Assembly: GCA_001724275.1 (NCBI GenBank)
Contig: MEDZ01000033.1
Coordinates: forward strand, 1-58,060
Reading direction: 5' to 3'
Length of the DNA: 58,060 nt
DNA from: Gemmatimonadetes bacterium SCN 70-22
Lineage (GTDB): Bacteria > Gemmatimonadota > Gemmatimonadetes > Gemmatimonadales > Gemmatimonadaceae
Position 1 is the first letter of the stretch. Each line of letters begins with the position of its first letter. Under the pieces are notes generated by a model. The model searched no databases. It saw nothing but the letters and a program-made list of their open reading frames with translations, and was not told where the DNA came from. The translations under genes and the position numbers were made by a program. This document shows positions 7,358-16,203 of this stretch, in pieces.

Positions 7358-9139
7358 GTGCTCCAGGGCGCCCTCCCCCAGACCGCCTTCGCGGTAGAAC
7401 TCGATGCCGCCATCCTCCAGGTGGCGGTCACGCTGGGGTTGTCGGCGTATGCGGGCTTCCTGTACCGGCGCTACCGCAAGCCGCATTTTGCCTGGTTCGC
7501 GCGCACGTGGGCGCTGTACCTGCTGCGGCTCCTGGCGATCATCGCCTTCCTGGTCACGCAGCAGAGCGGGTGGCTGTACTGGCACCAGGTGGTGACGGGG
7601 TGGACGGCGCTCGCCCTGCTCTGGTCGGCGCTGACCTTCTCGCGCCAGCTGCAATTCCGTCCGGCCTACCTCCTGGCGATGCTCTTCCCGGTGGGGTGGT
7701 CGTACGTCGCCATCTACGTCATGGAGGACTTCTTCTGGGCTGCGCTCCCGGCGGTGCTCTTCCTCTCCTTCGTGACGCTGTGGACGGGCGCCGTGTTCTG
7801 GCGTCACTGGGTGCGCACGCGCGTGGGCGGGGCCCGCTTCCTCGCGGTGGCCCTCTTCCTGTGGGCGCTGCATCACCTCGACTATCCGTTCCTGCGGGCC
7901 CGCGGGGCGTGGACGCCGTGGGGGTACTACCTCGACATCGTCTTCCTGCTCGCCACGGCGGCCGGGCTCACCTTCCTGGTGCTCGACGAGCTCCGCGAGG
8001 GATTCACGGCGCTGACGTCGCTGGCCCGGGTGTCGGCGATGGGGGAGCAGGATGACGTGATTGCCGGCATCCTCGACCGGGCCATGCACCTTCCGGCCAC
8101 GCGTGGCGCCGCGCTGGTGGCGCTGGCGGGGGACGACGTGCGGGTGGTGCGGGCGGCGGGGGAGTGCGTGGGGTGGGAGTCGCGTGCGTTTCCCGTGGAG
8201 GGCGCGGCGCTGATACGCGGCGCCATTGCCGGGGCGCACTCCCGGGTCCAGGGGGGGTGGCCGAGGGGCGCCGCCCCCGGCCAGCCGGGGTTCGCCTACG
8301 CCGCGGCGCTCCCGATTCCGCGCACCACGGCGGGGGCGGCGGCCCTGCTCCTCGTGGGGGACGTCCGCAACCCGTTCGCCGCCCTCGACGACGCCTTCCT
8401 CGTGGCCCTCGGGCAGCAGATCGGCTCGGCGCTCGACGGGGCAGAGCTCACCCGCCGGCTGCAAGCCCGGACCGCCGACCTCTCCCGCCTCTCCACGCGC
8501 ATGGTCGAGCAGCACGAGGAGGAACGGCGGCGCATCTCCCTCGAGCTGCACGACGAGACGGCGCAGGTCTTCTCGGCGGTGAAGTTGCAGCTGGGCTTGC
8601 TGCGCGAGCGCGTGGCGGGCGACGTGGCGGCGGGGCTCGATCGGGCGGCCGGGCTGGTCGACGAGGGGATGCGGAGCATCCGCAGCGTGACCGAGACGCT
8701 GCGCCCCACCGTGCTCGATGACCTCGGGCTCGTTCCCGCCATGCGCTCGCTGGCGGCGTCGTTCGAGGGGCAGTGCGGGATCGCGGTCGTACTCGATGCC
8801 CCCGAGCACCCTCCGGCGCTCAGCGGCGACGCCGAGCTGGCGCTCTACCGGGCCATGCAGGAGGCGCTGTCGAACGTGGCGCGACATGCCCAGGCGAGCC
8901 GGGTGGCGGTGACGATGCGAGCCTCCGACGGCGAATTGCAGCTGGACATCGGCGACGACGGCGAGGGCGCGGCGTCGTCGCTCGAGCTCGAGCGACTGGA
9001 ACGCGAGGGACACATGGGACTGGCCGGGATGCGCGAGCGCATCGGATCGTTGGGCGGGATGGTGACGGTCGGGAAAGCCCCCGAGGGCGGGGTGCGCCTC
9101 GCCATCCGCATCCCGCTCGACGCGGCGGGGGGGCGATGA
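7358..9139 (+). CDS. Membrane sensor histidine kinase (NarX/DesK-type HisKA_3)
   Basis: 593 aa. About seven hydrophobic segments fill residues 15-210, giving a membrane sensor domain. A GAF-like region follows (about 215-360), then the HisKA_3 dimerisation helix with the phospho-accepting His in EERRRISLELHDETAQVFSA, and the ATPase with N box MQEALSNVARHAQA, DIGDDGEG and GHMGLAGMRER. The start is GTG 7358 (VLQGALPQTAF). The stop overlaps the response regulator ATG by four bases, so the two form a cognate pair. The signal is unknown. Confidence 0.92.
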   Translation: MLQGALPQTAFAVELDAAILQVAVTLGLSAYAGFLYRRYRKPHFAWFARTWALYLLRLLAIIAFLVTQQSGWLYWHQVVTGWTALALLWSALTFSRQLQFRPAYLLAMLFPVGWSYVAIYVMEDFFWAALPAVLFLSFVTLWTGAVFWRHWVRTRVGGARFLAVALFLWALHHLDYPFLRARGAWTPWGYYLDIVFLLATAAGLTFLVLDELREGFTALTSLARVSAMGEQDDVIAGILDRAMHLPATRGAALVALAGDDVRVVRAAGECVGWESRAFPVEGAALIRGAIAGAHSRVQGGWPRGAAPGQPGFAYAAALPIPRTTAGAAALLLVGDVRNPFAALDDAFLVALGQQIGSALDGAELTRRLQARTADLSRLSTRMVEQHEEERRRISLELHDETAQVFSAVKLQLGLLRERVAGDVAAGLDRAAGLVDEGMRSIRSVTETLRPTVLDDLGLVPAMRSLAASFEGQCGIAVVLDAPEHPPALSGDAELALYRAMQEALSNVARHAQASRVAVTMRASDGELQLDIGDDGEGAASSLELERLEREGHMGLAGMRERIGSLGGMVTVGKAPEGGVRLAIRIPLDAAGGR

Positions 9140-9813
9140 CCCCGATCCGCGTCATGGTGGTGGATGACCACGGCATCGTGCGCGAGGGGCTGCGGCAGGT
9201 GCTGCTGGCCGATGGGGCCTTCGACGTGGTGGGTGAGGCGTCGAACGGCGCGGAGGCGCTGGCCATCGCCGCGCGCGAGCGCCCGGACGTGATCCTCCTC
9301 GACATCACGATGCCGGGCGACTCCGGCCTGGTCGTGGCGCAGCAGCTGCGACAGGCGGTGCCGACGTCGAAGGTCCTCATGCTCAGCGTCCACGACGACG
9401 CCGAGTACGTCATGGAGAGCGTGCGGGCCGGGGCGCATGGCTATCTGCGCAAGGACACCACGCCGCACGACCTCCGGAGCGCGATTCGGGCGGTGCACAA
9501 CGGCGATGCCTGGTTCAGCCCGGCGGTGGCGCGTCGGCTCACCGAGATGATCCGGAGCGAGTCGCTGCCCTCGGCGCCGTCGCCGGCGGCGCCCTCGGTC
9601 GAGGCGCTCACGAATCGCGAGCGCGAGGTGCTGTCGCTCATCGCCGGCGGGCTGCTGAACAAGGAGATCGCCGTGCAGCTGGGCATCAGCGTGCGCACGG
9701 TGGAGGCGCACCGCGACAGCATCGTGCGCAAGCTGGGCATCCGGAGCGCGGCGGGGCTGACCCGCTTCGCGATGGAGCAGGGGCTGCTCCGCGAAGGCGA
9801 GCGGGGCGGGTAG
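9136..9813 (+). CDS. NarL/FixJ-family response regulator
   Basis: 225 aa. The receiver domain has MVVDDHGIVREG, the phosphorylated Asp at about residue 56 in DVILLDITMPG, and the conserved Lys in GYLRKDTT. A Ser/Pro/Ala linker leads to a LuxR helix-turn-helix (LTNREREVLSLIAGGLLNKE, then VRTVEAHRDSIVRKLGI). ATG 9136 overlaps the kinase stop (ATGA). It is the DNA-binding partner of the preceding kinase. Its 3' end converges with the serine hydrolase gene 22 nt away, with no clear terminator between. Confidence 0.94.
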   Translation: MTPIRVMVVDDHGIVREGLRQVLLADGAFDVVGEASNGAEALAIAARERPDVILLDITMPGDSGLVVAQQLRQAVPTSKVLMLSVHDDAEYVMESVRAGAHGYLRKDTTPHDLRSAIRAVHNGDAWFSPAVARRLTEMIRSESLPSAPSPAAPSVEALTNREREVLSLIAGGLLNKEIAVQLGISVRTVEAHRDSIVRKLGIRSAAGLTRFAMEQGLLREGERGG

Positions 9814-9835
9814 CCGCGCCGCGCGGGGACCGCCG

Positions 9836-11575
9836 TCAGCCTTCCCGGTCGAAGCGCACGTTGCGCGCCCGGCCGTTGAAGATCCGTGCCCCCACCACCT
9901 TCCCCGCGGCGTCGCGCACGAACCGGATGCTCGCGGGCGACGCGCCCATGCGGAAGCCGTCCGTGTAGAAGGGCGACAGGGTGAAGACCTCGTCCGGTGA
10001 GATGCGCAGGACCAGGCGACCATTGTCGGCGCCGATGACGATGCGCGATTCCAGCTCCGGGGAGCGATAGGTCCCCGTGAAGTCGTCCAGGGCGAGCGCG
10101 GCGGATGCGGGCGGCGCCAGCGTGGTCGCTTCCATGACGTCGCCATCGGCGGTCTCGAGGCGCAGGGCGGTCGCCTTGCCACTGGCGGGGGTGAAGGCCA
10201 GCCGCACCCCGGACGAGGTGGTGTAGCGCCCCGCCCCGCCATCGGCGCGCAGCGAGTCCGCCGAGGGACCGATCACGCGGAGGTAGTCGCCGACAGCCGC
10301 AATGCCGAGCCACGAATCGGTGCGCGGATCGCGATAGCTCCCCACCAGGTTGGCGCGCTCGGCGGGGGCGACCGGGGTCGGGGCGGGGCGCGCCGCCGCC
10401 GGGCGGGCGACCAGCAGCGCCGCCACCTGGCGCCCCAGCTGCACGGCGTTGGCGTTGGCCGCGTTGCACCAGACGGCGAGCGAGACCTTCGCCTCGGGAT
10501 AGCGGGCCAGGAAGGTCCGGTAGCCGGCGGTCGAGCCCGAGTGCGAGACCTCGCGAACGCCCGGCGCCCACTCGCGCACCTGCAGCCCGAGCGCGTAGGG
10601 GATGGTGCGCCCGTCCGTGAGGCGCGCCTGCGTCTCCAGGAGGCGCGTGAGGCCGGGGTTGCCGGGGAATCCGTTGGTGAGCGCCTCGTTCCACTTGAGC
10701 AGGTCATCGACGGTGCTCAGGAGCCCGCCGTTGCCGTGCACCATGGTGAACGGCATGTCCTGCACCCACGCGCCGCGCTCGAAGGCGTAGGCGGTGGCGC
10801 GTCCCGGGACGACGCGGCGATAGTCGTCGCGCCACTGGGTATGCGTCATCCCCAGCGGCTTGAACAGGCGCTCCTGGGTGAACTGGGCGAAGGGCATCCC
10901 GCTCACGCGCGAGACGATCGTGGCCGCCAGCACGTAGCCGGTGTTGCTGTACAGGTACTCGCTCCCGGGCGCGAAGTTGAGCTCGCGCTGCCGGCGCACC
11001 AGGTCGAGGATGAGGTTGTTCGTGTGGACCTCGCTCCCCGGGCCGCGCCCCATGAGCATCAGGAGTGCCCACTGGTCGCGGAGCCCGCTGGTCATGGTGA
11101 GGATGTTGCGAATCGTGATCGTCGCGCCGAAGTCGGGGACCTCCGGGAGGTACTTCCGGACGTCGTCATCCAGCGAAAGCCGGCCCTCCAGCTGCAACAA
11201 CGCGACCGCCGCAGCGGTGAACTGCTTGGCAACGGAGCCGCTCTCGGAGATGGATTCACGCGTGAGGGGGACACCGTACTCGAGGTTGGCCATGCCGTAG
11301 CCGCGCGCGTGCACCACGCTGCCGTTGCGGCCGACGCCCACCAGGCAACCGGGCGAGGTGGCGTCGAAGCGCGAGAAGAGGGCGTCGACCCGCCGGGCGG
11401 TGGAATCCGGCAGCGCCTGCGCCGCGGCCGGAGCGGGGAGCGTGCCGATCGCGGCCAGCGTGCCGATCGCGGCGAGCGTGGCGAGCGTGGGGAGCGAGGC
11501 ACGCGCGGCCAACGTGCCGGACGAGGGGAGCGAGGCGGCGGCGCGCATGGCGCGAAGGCCACGGATCGGAATCAT
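9836..11575 (-). CDS. Secreted class C beta-lactamase-family serine hydrolase
   Basis: 579 aa. The N-terminus is long and hydrophobic with a repeated TLAAIG stretch, ending PAPAAAQALP, a signal peptide with probable cleavage after AAAQA. The catalytic domain (about 60-400) has the SxxK motif ESGSVAKQF (Ser114, Lys117), YSN in SEYLYSNTGY, and HSG in REVSHSGSTAG in place of KTG. A beta-rich C-terminal domain of about 130 residues follows (LVGSYRDPRTD, FTGTYRSPELESR). Relatives are esterases, D-aminopeptidases and peptidases, so antibiotic resistance should not be assumed. Start ATG 11575; it is divergent from the glycosidase gene with 167 bp between. Confidence 0.88.
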   Translation of the reverse strand: MIPIRGLRAMRAAASLPSSGTLAARASLPTLATLAAIGTLAAIGTLPAPAAAQALPDSTARRVDALFSRFDATSPGCLVGVGRNGSVVHARGYGMANLEYGVPLTRESISESGSVAKQFTAAAVALLQLEGRLSLDDDVRKYLPEVPDFGATITIRNILTMTSGLRDQWALLMLMGRGPGSEVHTNNLILDLVRRQRELNFAPGSEYLYSNTGYVLAATIVSRVSGMPFAQFTQERLFKPLGMTHTQWRDDYRRVVPGRATAYAFERGAWVQDMPFTMVHGNGGLLSTVDDLLKWNEALTNGFPGNPGLTRLLETQARLTDGRTIPYALGLQVREWAPGVREVSHSGSTAGYRTFLARYPEAKVSLAVWCNAANANAVQLGRQVAALLVARPAAARPAPTPVAPAERANLVGSYRDPRTDSWLGIAAVGDYLRVIGPSADSLRADGGAGRYTTSSGVRLAFTPASGKATALRLETADGDVMEATTLAPPASAALALDDFTGTYRSPELESRIVIGADNGRLVLRISPDEVFTLSPFYTDGFRMGASPASIRFVRDAAGKVVGARIFNGRARNVRFDREG

Positions 11576-11742
11576 GGCGCGGGGGGCTGGAAGCGGGTGG
11601 CACCTCAACGTGACCGCCATAGGTTGCCTCGGGGCGCGACGCTGCGGCAGGGGGGGAGGTGGCCCGCGCGACGTGCGTGCCTCGACACCAGATCCCGTCC
11701 GGGGCACATTGCCCCCACACTCTTCTCCCTCGCGTCCCGCAG

Positions 11743-14448
11743 ATGACCTCCCGTCGACTCGCCGCCGTCCTGGCGCTCCTCGCGCTGCTCCCCGACGCGC
11801 TCGCCGCGCAGCAGGCGACGCTCCCCGCCCGGTCCGACGCGACGTGGTTCGACCTCGGGCGATCGCCCCTGGCATTGCGCGGTCCGGCGCGCGCCAACGT
11901 CTATGTCGCGTCGGCGGGGCGTCGCGCGATCGCGATGGGGACCGAGGTCGGGCACTTCGAGCTGTGGTCGTGGCCGTACAAGTGGCTGCACGACTTCCAG
12001 CTCTCGTTCAAGGTCCCGAAGTTCACCACCGCCATTCCCGGGCGCGACGTGGCGCGCTGGGTGCAGGTCCGCCCCGAGGGCGTCACGATCGAGTACGCGT
12101 ACGAGACCTTCACCGTCAGGCAGCATGTCTTCGCCGTGCTCGACCAGCCGGCGACCATCATGCTCCTCGAGGTGGACGCCATCCGCCCCATGGAGATCGT
12201 CGCCTCGTTCTCGCCCGACATCCACCTGGCGTGGCCGGCGTCGTTAGGCGGCCAGTACATCGCCTGGAACGACGCGGCCCGGGCGTTCGTCTTCACCGAG
12301 AGCCGCCGGATGGTCAACGGGTTCCTGGGCTCCCCGGCGGTCACCCAGGCGTCGGACGTCCCGGCACACATGCTCTCGGCGGCACTCCCGCAGTTCGTGA
12401 TCGGCGTGGGGAGCGCCGCCGAGCGCTACACCGAGCCGAAGCTCGGCGAGCCGCCGGGGAAGAACGTCAACATCCGCCAGGGCTACATCCCGATCGTCAT
12501 GGCGGGCGGCGAGATGCCGCGGGACTCGGCGCGCGCGCTGTACGACCGCCTCGTGGCTCCCGGGGCCGCGAAGCGCGAGTGGGAGCGGCGCGTGGCGCAC
12601 TTCGATTCCATCCGTACCCAAACGACGCGCATCATCACCCCCGATGCCATGCTCAACCGCGCGGTGGAGTGGGCGAAGGTCAATCTCGACGAGGGGATGG
12701 TATGCAACCCCGACCTCGGGTGCGGGCTGGTGGCGGGGTACGGGCTCTCGGGCGCGGCGAGCGACCGCCCCGGCTTCGGCTGGTTCTTCGGCGGCGACGC
12801 GGCCATCAATTCCTTCGGGATGAGCGGGGTGGGGCAGCGCGACCTGGTGCGCGACGGCGTGTTCCGCTTCTTCGCCAGGTACCAGCGCGCCGATGGCAAG
12901 ATCACGCACGAGATCTCGCAGGGGGCGGGCAAGGTCGACTGGTTCGGGAAGTATCCGTACGCCTTCTATCATGGCGACACGACGCCCTTCTGGATCCTGG
13001 CCTTCGGCGAGTACTGGAAGCAGAGTGCCGACACGGCGCTGGTGCGCGAGCTGTGGCCCAACCTCCGGAAGGCCTACGAGTGGTCGCGCAAGGCGGACAG
13101 CGACGGCGATGGGCTCATGGAGAACCCGATCGCCGGCGCTGGAGCGCTCGAGGTGGGGGACCTGCAGGCGGGGATCGTCTCCGACGTGTACCTGAGCGGG
13201 GTCTGGGCCGCGGCGCTCGATCGCTTTGCCCGGATGGCCGAGGCCATGAAGGAGCCAGCGCTCGCCGCGCAGGCGCGTGGCATCCGGGCCCAGGCGCTGC
13301 GGACGCTCGAGGAGGTGCTGTGGATGCCGAACGAGGGGCAGTACGCCTTCGCCATCCTCGAGGGGAAGAAGGTGAACGAGAACCTCACCGCGTGGCCGGC
13401 CACGGCGCTGTCGTTCGACGTCTTCGACGCCACGCGCGGGGCGCAGATGGTCTCGCGCCTGGCGTCGAACGAGATCATGACCGACTGGGGGGCGCGCCCG
13501 CTTTCGTCGCGCTCGTCGCTGTTCGACCCGCTGCACTACAACAATGGCGCGGTCTGGCCCTTCGTGACGGGGTGGGTGTCGCTGGCGCAGTACCGCTATC
13601 ACAACGCGCATGCCGGACGCTTCGCCCTCGACGCCATTGCCCGCACCGGCTTCGACGAGGCGCTCGGACGGAACCCCGAGGTGATCTCGGGGCGGTTGTA
13701 CAAGCCGCTCGACACCGCGGTCCCGCACCAGTTCTTCGCCACCTCGATGGTCCTCACGCCGCTGGTGCGCGGGCTGCTGGGAATCGAGATCGACGCGCCG
13801 GCAGGGCGGGTGAAGGTGGCGCCGCACCTGCCGGCCGACTGGGACAGCGTGCGGGTGGAGCAGCTGGCGGTCGGCGATGCGCGCCTCGCCCTGCGGCTGG
13901 AGCGGAAGGGGCGGACGCTCGCGCTCGCGGTGACCCGTCAGGGCGGGGGAGGGGGGCGGGCGATCGTGGTGGAATTCGCACCCGCGCTCCCGTTAGGCGC
14001 ACGACAGGTGTCGCGCGCGGCCGACGGCGCGCGGCTCGAGGCACGCGCGTTCCCGGGTGCGGTGGTCGCGCACGATTCGGCCGCGCTTCGCGACTCCGTG
14101 CGGCTGGCGGTACAGTGGGAGGGAGGGTGGGAGGTCTCGCCGCCCCGGCAGGCCCCGCGCATCGGCGACCGTTCGTCGGCGTTGCGCGTGTTGAGCGAGC
14201 GCATGGAGGGCGCGACCTATCGCGTGAACCTCGAGGGGCGTGCCGGCACCTCGTACGTCGTGCGCGTGCGCGCGCCGCGGGGGGCGCCGCGCATGGCCAC
14301 GGTCGGGTCCGCAGCGGCGGCATCGCGCTCGTTGCGGCTGGGTGAGCCCGATCACGACGGTTGGGTGACGCTGGCGGTCGACATCCCGTCCGTGGGAGCC
14401 GATGCAGATGGGTACGTCGCAGTATCGCTTTCCCTGACGGGGAACTGA
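11743..14448 (+). CDS. Secreted (alpha/alpha)6 glycosidase, glycogen-debranching-like
   Basis: 901 aa. A Sec signal peptide (MTSRRLAAVLALLALLPDAL, then AAQQ) precedes a beta-sandwich domain and a six-hairpin helical domain of the kind in amylo-1,6-glucosidase C-terminal/GH63/GH15 enzymes: GFGWFFGGDAAINSFGMSG, then SRKADSDGDGLMENPIAGAG, later PLHYNNGAVWPFVTGWV and YHNAHAGRFALDAI. A C-terminal beta domain closes the protein. It probably hydrolyses an alpha-linked glucan or oligosaccharide outside the cytoplasm; the exact family and substrate are not determined. I chose ATG 11743 because it places the signal peptide at the N-terminus. Confidence 0.82.
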   Translation: MTSRRLAAVLALLALLPDALAAQQATLPARSDATWFDLGRSPLALRGPARANVYVASAGRRAIAMGTEVGHFELWSWPYKWLHDFQLSFKVPKFTTAIPGRDVARWVQVRPEGVTIEYAYETFTVRQHVFAVLDQPATIMLLEVDAIRPMEIVASFSPDIHLAWPASLGGQYIAWNDAARAFVFTESRRMVNGFLGSPAVTQASDVPAHMLSAALPQFVIGVGSAAERYTEPKLGEPPGKNVNIRQGYIPIVMAGGEMPRDSARALYDRLVAPGAAKREWERRVAHFDSIRTQTTRIITPDAMLNRAVEWAKVNLDEGMVCNPDLGCGLVAGYGLSGAASDRPGFGWFFGGDAAINSFGMSGVGQRDLVRDGVFRFFARYQRADGKITHEISQGAGKVDWFGKYPYAFYHGDTTPFWILAFGEYWKQSADTALVRELWPNLRKAYEWSRKADSDGDGLMENPIAGAGALEVGDLQAGIVSDVYLSGVWAAALDRFARMAEAMKEPALAAQARGIRAQALRTLEEVLWMPNEGQYAFAILEGKKVNENLTAWPATALSFDVFDATRGAQMVSRLASNEIMTDWGARPLSSRSSLFDPLHYNNGAVWPFVTGWVSLAQYRYHNAHAGRFALDAIARTGFDEALGRNPEVISGRLYKPLDTAVPHQFFATSMVLTPLVRGLLGIEIDAPAGRVKVAPHLPADWDSVRVEQLAVGDARLALRLERKGRTLALAVTRQGGGGGRAIVVEFAPALPLGARQVSRAADGARLEARAFPGAVVAHDSAALRDSVRLAVQWEGGWEVSPPRQAPRIGDRSSALRVLSERMEGATYRVNLEGRAGTSYVVRVRAPRGAPRMATVGSAAAASRSLRLGEPDHDGWVTLAVDIPSVGADADGYVAVSLSLTGN

Positions 14449-14470
14449 CGCGGAGGTTGCGGGTGGGATG

Positions 14471-14502
14471 TAAGGGGATGCGTGATGTGGCGTGTCCCCT
14501 TA
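14471..14502 (+). terminator. Possible terminator after the glycosidase gene
   Basis: TAAGGGGA (14471-14478) and TCCCCTTA (14495-14502) form an 8-bp perfect stem around a 16-nt loop, 23 nt after the stop codon. There is no long T-run, so efficiency is doubtful. Confidence 0.35.
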
Positions 14503-14650
14503 ACGCGAATCGCTCGCCGGCGTCTCAGGAAGTGTGAGTCGCGGCGCGCAGGACCGGAGCGCCCCCGCCGTCGGGGTGGCGCGCTCGCCGCTCGCCGATG
14601 TCACCAGGGGCGCCTCCAGGCGCTCCCGCCTCCCCCGGAGCCACGAATCC

Positions 14651-15448
14651 ATGCGCCTGACCCGGCCAATCCTGCTGTGTGCAGCGGCGCTCGCACTCGC
14701 GGCGTGCGGCACGAGCGAAAGCACGTCGCCCGCGCGGCTGGCATCGAGCGACGACGTCATCGACATCGTCCCCGATTACGCGGCGTCCTCGACGGCGATC
14801 CTCGACCGGAGTGGCATCGGCGGGGCGCAGTTCCCCGACTCCCTCGCCCTCTCGACCGAGCAGAAGGCGAAGATCCAGGCGTTGCACGACGCCTTCGAGC
14901 GTGACAACGCGGCCGACATCACCGCCCTCAAGGCCATCGAGGCACAAGCCAGGGCGGCACGCGCCGCGGGCCAGACGCGTGAGCAGGTGCGCACGATCCT
15001 CGAGCGGGCGATCCCGATCCGCCAGCGGCTCGACGCGGCGTTCCGCGTCCTGCGGGCCGACATCAGGGCCGTCTATACGCGTGCCCAGCTGGCGTGGATC
15101 GAGGCGCAGAAGGCCCGCGAGTGCACGCCCGGGACCGCGCCGCGGCTGACGGAGTTGCAGCTGCAGCAGATCCGGTCGCTGCGCGACGCCTTCGAGACGG
15201 CAAACCGTGCCGACATCCAGCTCATCCGGCATGTGGGCGAGGAGGTCAAGGCGGCGCGCGCGGCGGGGAAGGGGGACGCGGAGCTCAAGGCGATCCTCGC
15301 CCGGGCCGAGGAAGCCCGCGCGCGACTGCGGGCCGCGGAGCGCAAGCTCCAGCAGGACATGATGTCCGTGCTGACGGCCGACCAGCGCGCCAACTGGTGC
15401 GTGGGGCGCGAGATGCGCGGCCCGGGGGGAGAGATCGGCGGGCACTAG
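14651..15448 (+). CDS. Lipoprotein with duplicated LTxxQ (Spy/CpxP-like) helical module
   Basis: 265 aa. The N-terminus MRLTRPILLCAAALALAACG has a lipobox (LAAC), so the mature protein is a lipid-anchored periplasmic protein. Two similar helical modules follow: LSTEQKAKIQALHDAFERDN and LTELQLQQIRSLRDAFETAN, each succeeded by a KAARAAG/QARAARAAGQ helix and a RAEEARARLRAAERKL-type helix. This resembles the LTxxQ repeat of Spy/CpxP periplasmic chaperones, duplicated in tandem. A chaperone or envelope-stress role is inference. I chose ATG 14651 for the signal peptide; no good ribosome binding site is visible. Confidence 0.75.
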   Translation: MRLTRPILLCAAALALAACGTSESTSPARLASSDDVIDIVPDYAASSTAILDRSGIGGAQFPDSLALSTEQKAKIQALHDAFERDNAADITALKAIEAQARAARAAGQTREQVRTILERAIPIRQRLDAAFRVLRADIRAVYTRAQLAWIEAQKARECTPGTAPRLTELQLQQIRSLRDAFETANRADIQLIRHVGEEVKAARAAGKGDAELKAILARAEEARARLRAAERKLQQDMMSVLTADQRANWCVGREMRGPGGEIGGH

Positions 15449-15834
15449 GCCCCGGTGGCTGCAACTGATGTGCAACTGATGTGCGGCTGATGTGAGCGTC
15501 TCTGGGGGGAGCGCCACATCGAACGGCACACCCCTGGTAGCTCGCGCTACCAGGGGTGTTGTCGTCACGGGAAGGCGTACTCGCCAGTCGTCTTCACCCT
15601 CGTCCCCCACTGCATCACCGCCCTGCCGTCCCTCGCCCCGCGCCACCACACCACCGCATCACCACAGCCCCACACCACGACACCACGACACCACTTCACG
15701 TCCACACCTCCACACCTCCCCCCTCCCACCTCCACGCCAGCCGACTGGCGAGCGCGCCGAATCCCATCCGCTCCGCGTCCATCCCGCCTCCCCCCCCGAC
15801 ATCAGGTGACTACATCACGACGGGGCGGCCAAGC
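15449..15834. other. Intergenic region with hairpin and CA-rich simple sequence
   Basis: 386 bp without a supported gene. It holds one strong hairpin (15528-15559) and, from about 15590 to 15740, pyrimidine/CA-rich simple sequence on the plus strand with repeats such as ACGACACC and CCACACCTCC. I see no promoter I would defend. Confidence 0.6.
15528..15559 (+). terminator. Perfect 14-bp hairpin, probable terminator of the lipoprotein gene
   Basis: ACACCCCTGGTAGC (15528-15541) and its exact complement (15546-15559) enclose a TCGC loop. It lies 80 nt after the stop and is followed by TGTCGTC, so it lacks a true T-run. Stem length and loop match the hairpin at 3944-3975. Confidence 0.5.
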
Positions 15835-16077
15835 CTACCCGGGCGCCTGCAGCAGGTCGTCGATGGCCAGCAGGATGGCCTCCAGCTCGCCGCGCGCCTC
15901 GACGGGAACCCGCCCCATTTCCCCCTCGAGCTCGGAGTAGATCCGCCGAAGGGTTCCCTGACCGAACCCCTCCAGCTGCCCTCGCGCCCTCGTCGCCAGC
16001 GGAGCCCGGGCCACCGAGGGCGCTCCGTTCCCGTCGATCGTGACCACGAGATGCACCCCCTCGATGCGAATCGGCAT
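15835..16077 (-). CDS. Small hypothetical protein, 80 aa
   Basis: ATG 16077 (MPIRIEGVHLVVTIDGNGAP). The sequence reads as a short beta segment, then an amphipathic helical region (LRRIYSELEGEMGRVPVEAR, then ELEAILLAIDDLLQAPG). No signal, membrane segment or known motif is visible. An in-frame upstream start would add 40 low-quality, Arg-rich residues, so I reject it. It is divergent from the BTAD regulator (127 bp between starts), which may share its control region. Confidence 0.55.
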   Translation of the reverse strand: MPIRIEGVHLVVTIDGNGAPSVARAPLATRARGQLEGFGQGTLRRIYSELEGEMGRVPVEARGELEAILLAIDDLLQAPG

Positions 16078-16203
16078 TGCTCTCTCCAGGCGTCCCAGCC
16101 CCGATGCATGCGATCCTAGAGGACCGCCAATCCGGACGGTATTCTTACGTCGCCAGCGTCTGCTGTGCGTCATCCCTGCCCGAATCCGTACTCCCACCCG
16201 TTA

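Noticed and set aside
9836-11575. Antibiotic-resistance beta-lactamase
   Set aside because: The fold is class C-like, but the long protein with HSG and an extra C-terminal domain fits esterase/peptidase relatives; there is no resistance context.
12244-13827. A 527-residue minus-strand open frame opposite the glycosidase
   Set aside because: The composition is His/Arg/Pro-rich, as in antisense shadows of GC-rich genes, and no motif is visible.
11325-14345. A 1006-residue open frame on the plus strand overlapping the glycosidase gene
   Set aside because: Its translation is Arg/Gly/Ala-rich without domains, while the overlapping frame has a signal peptide and glycosidase motifs. Long spurious frames are expected at this GC content.
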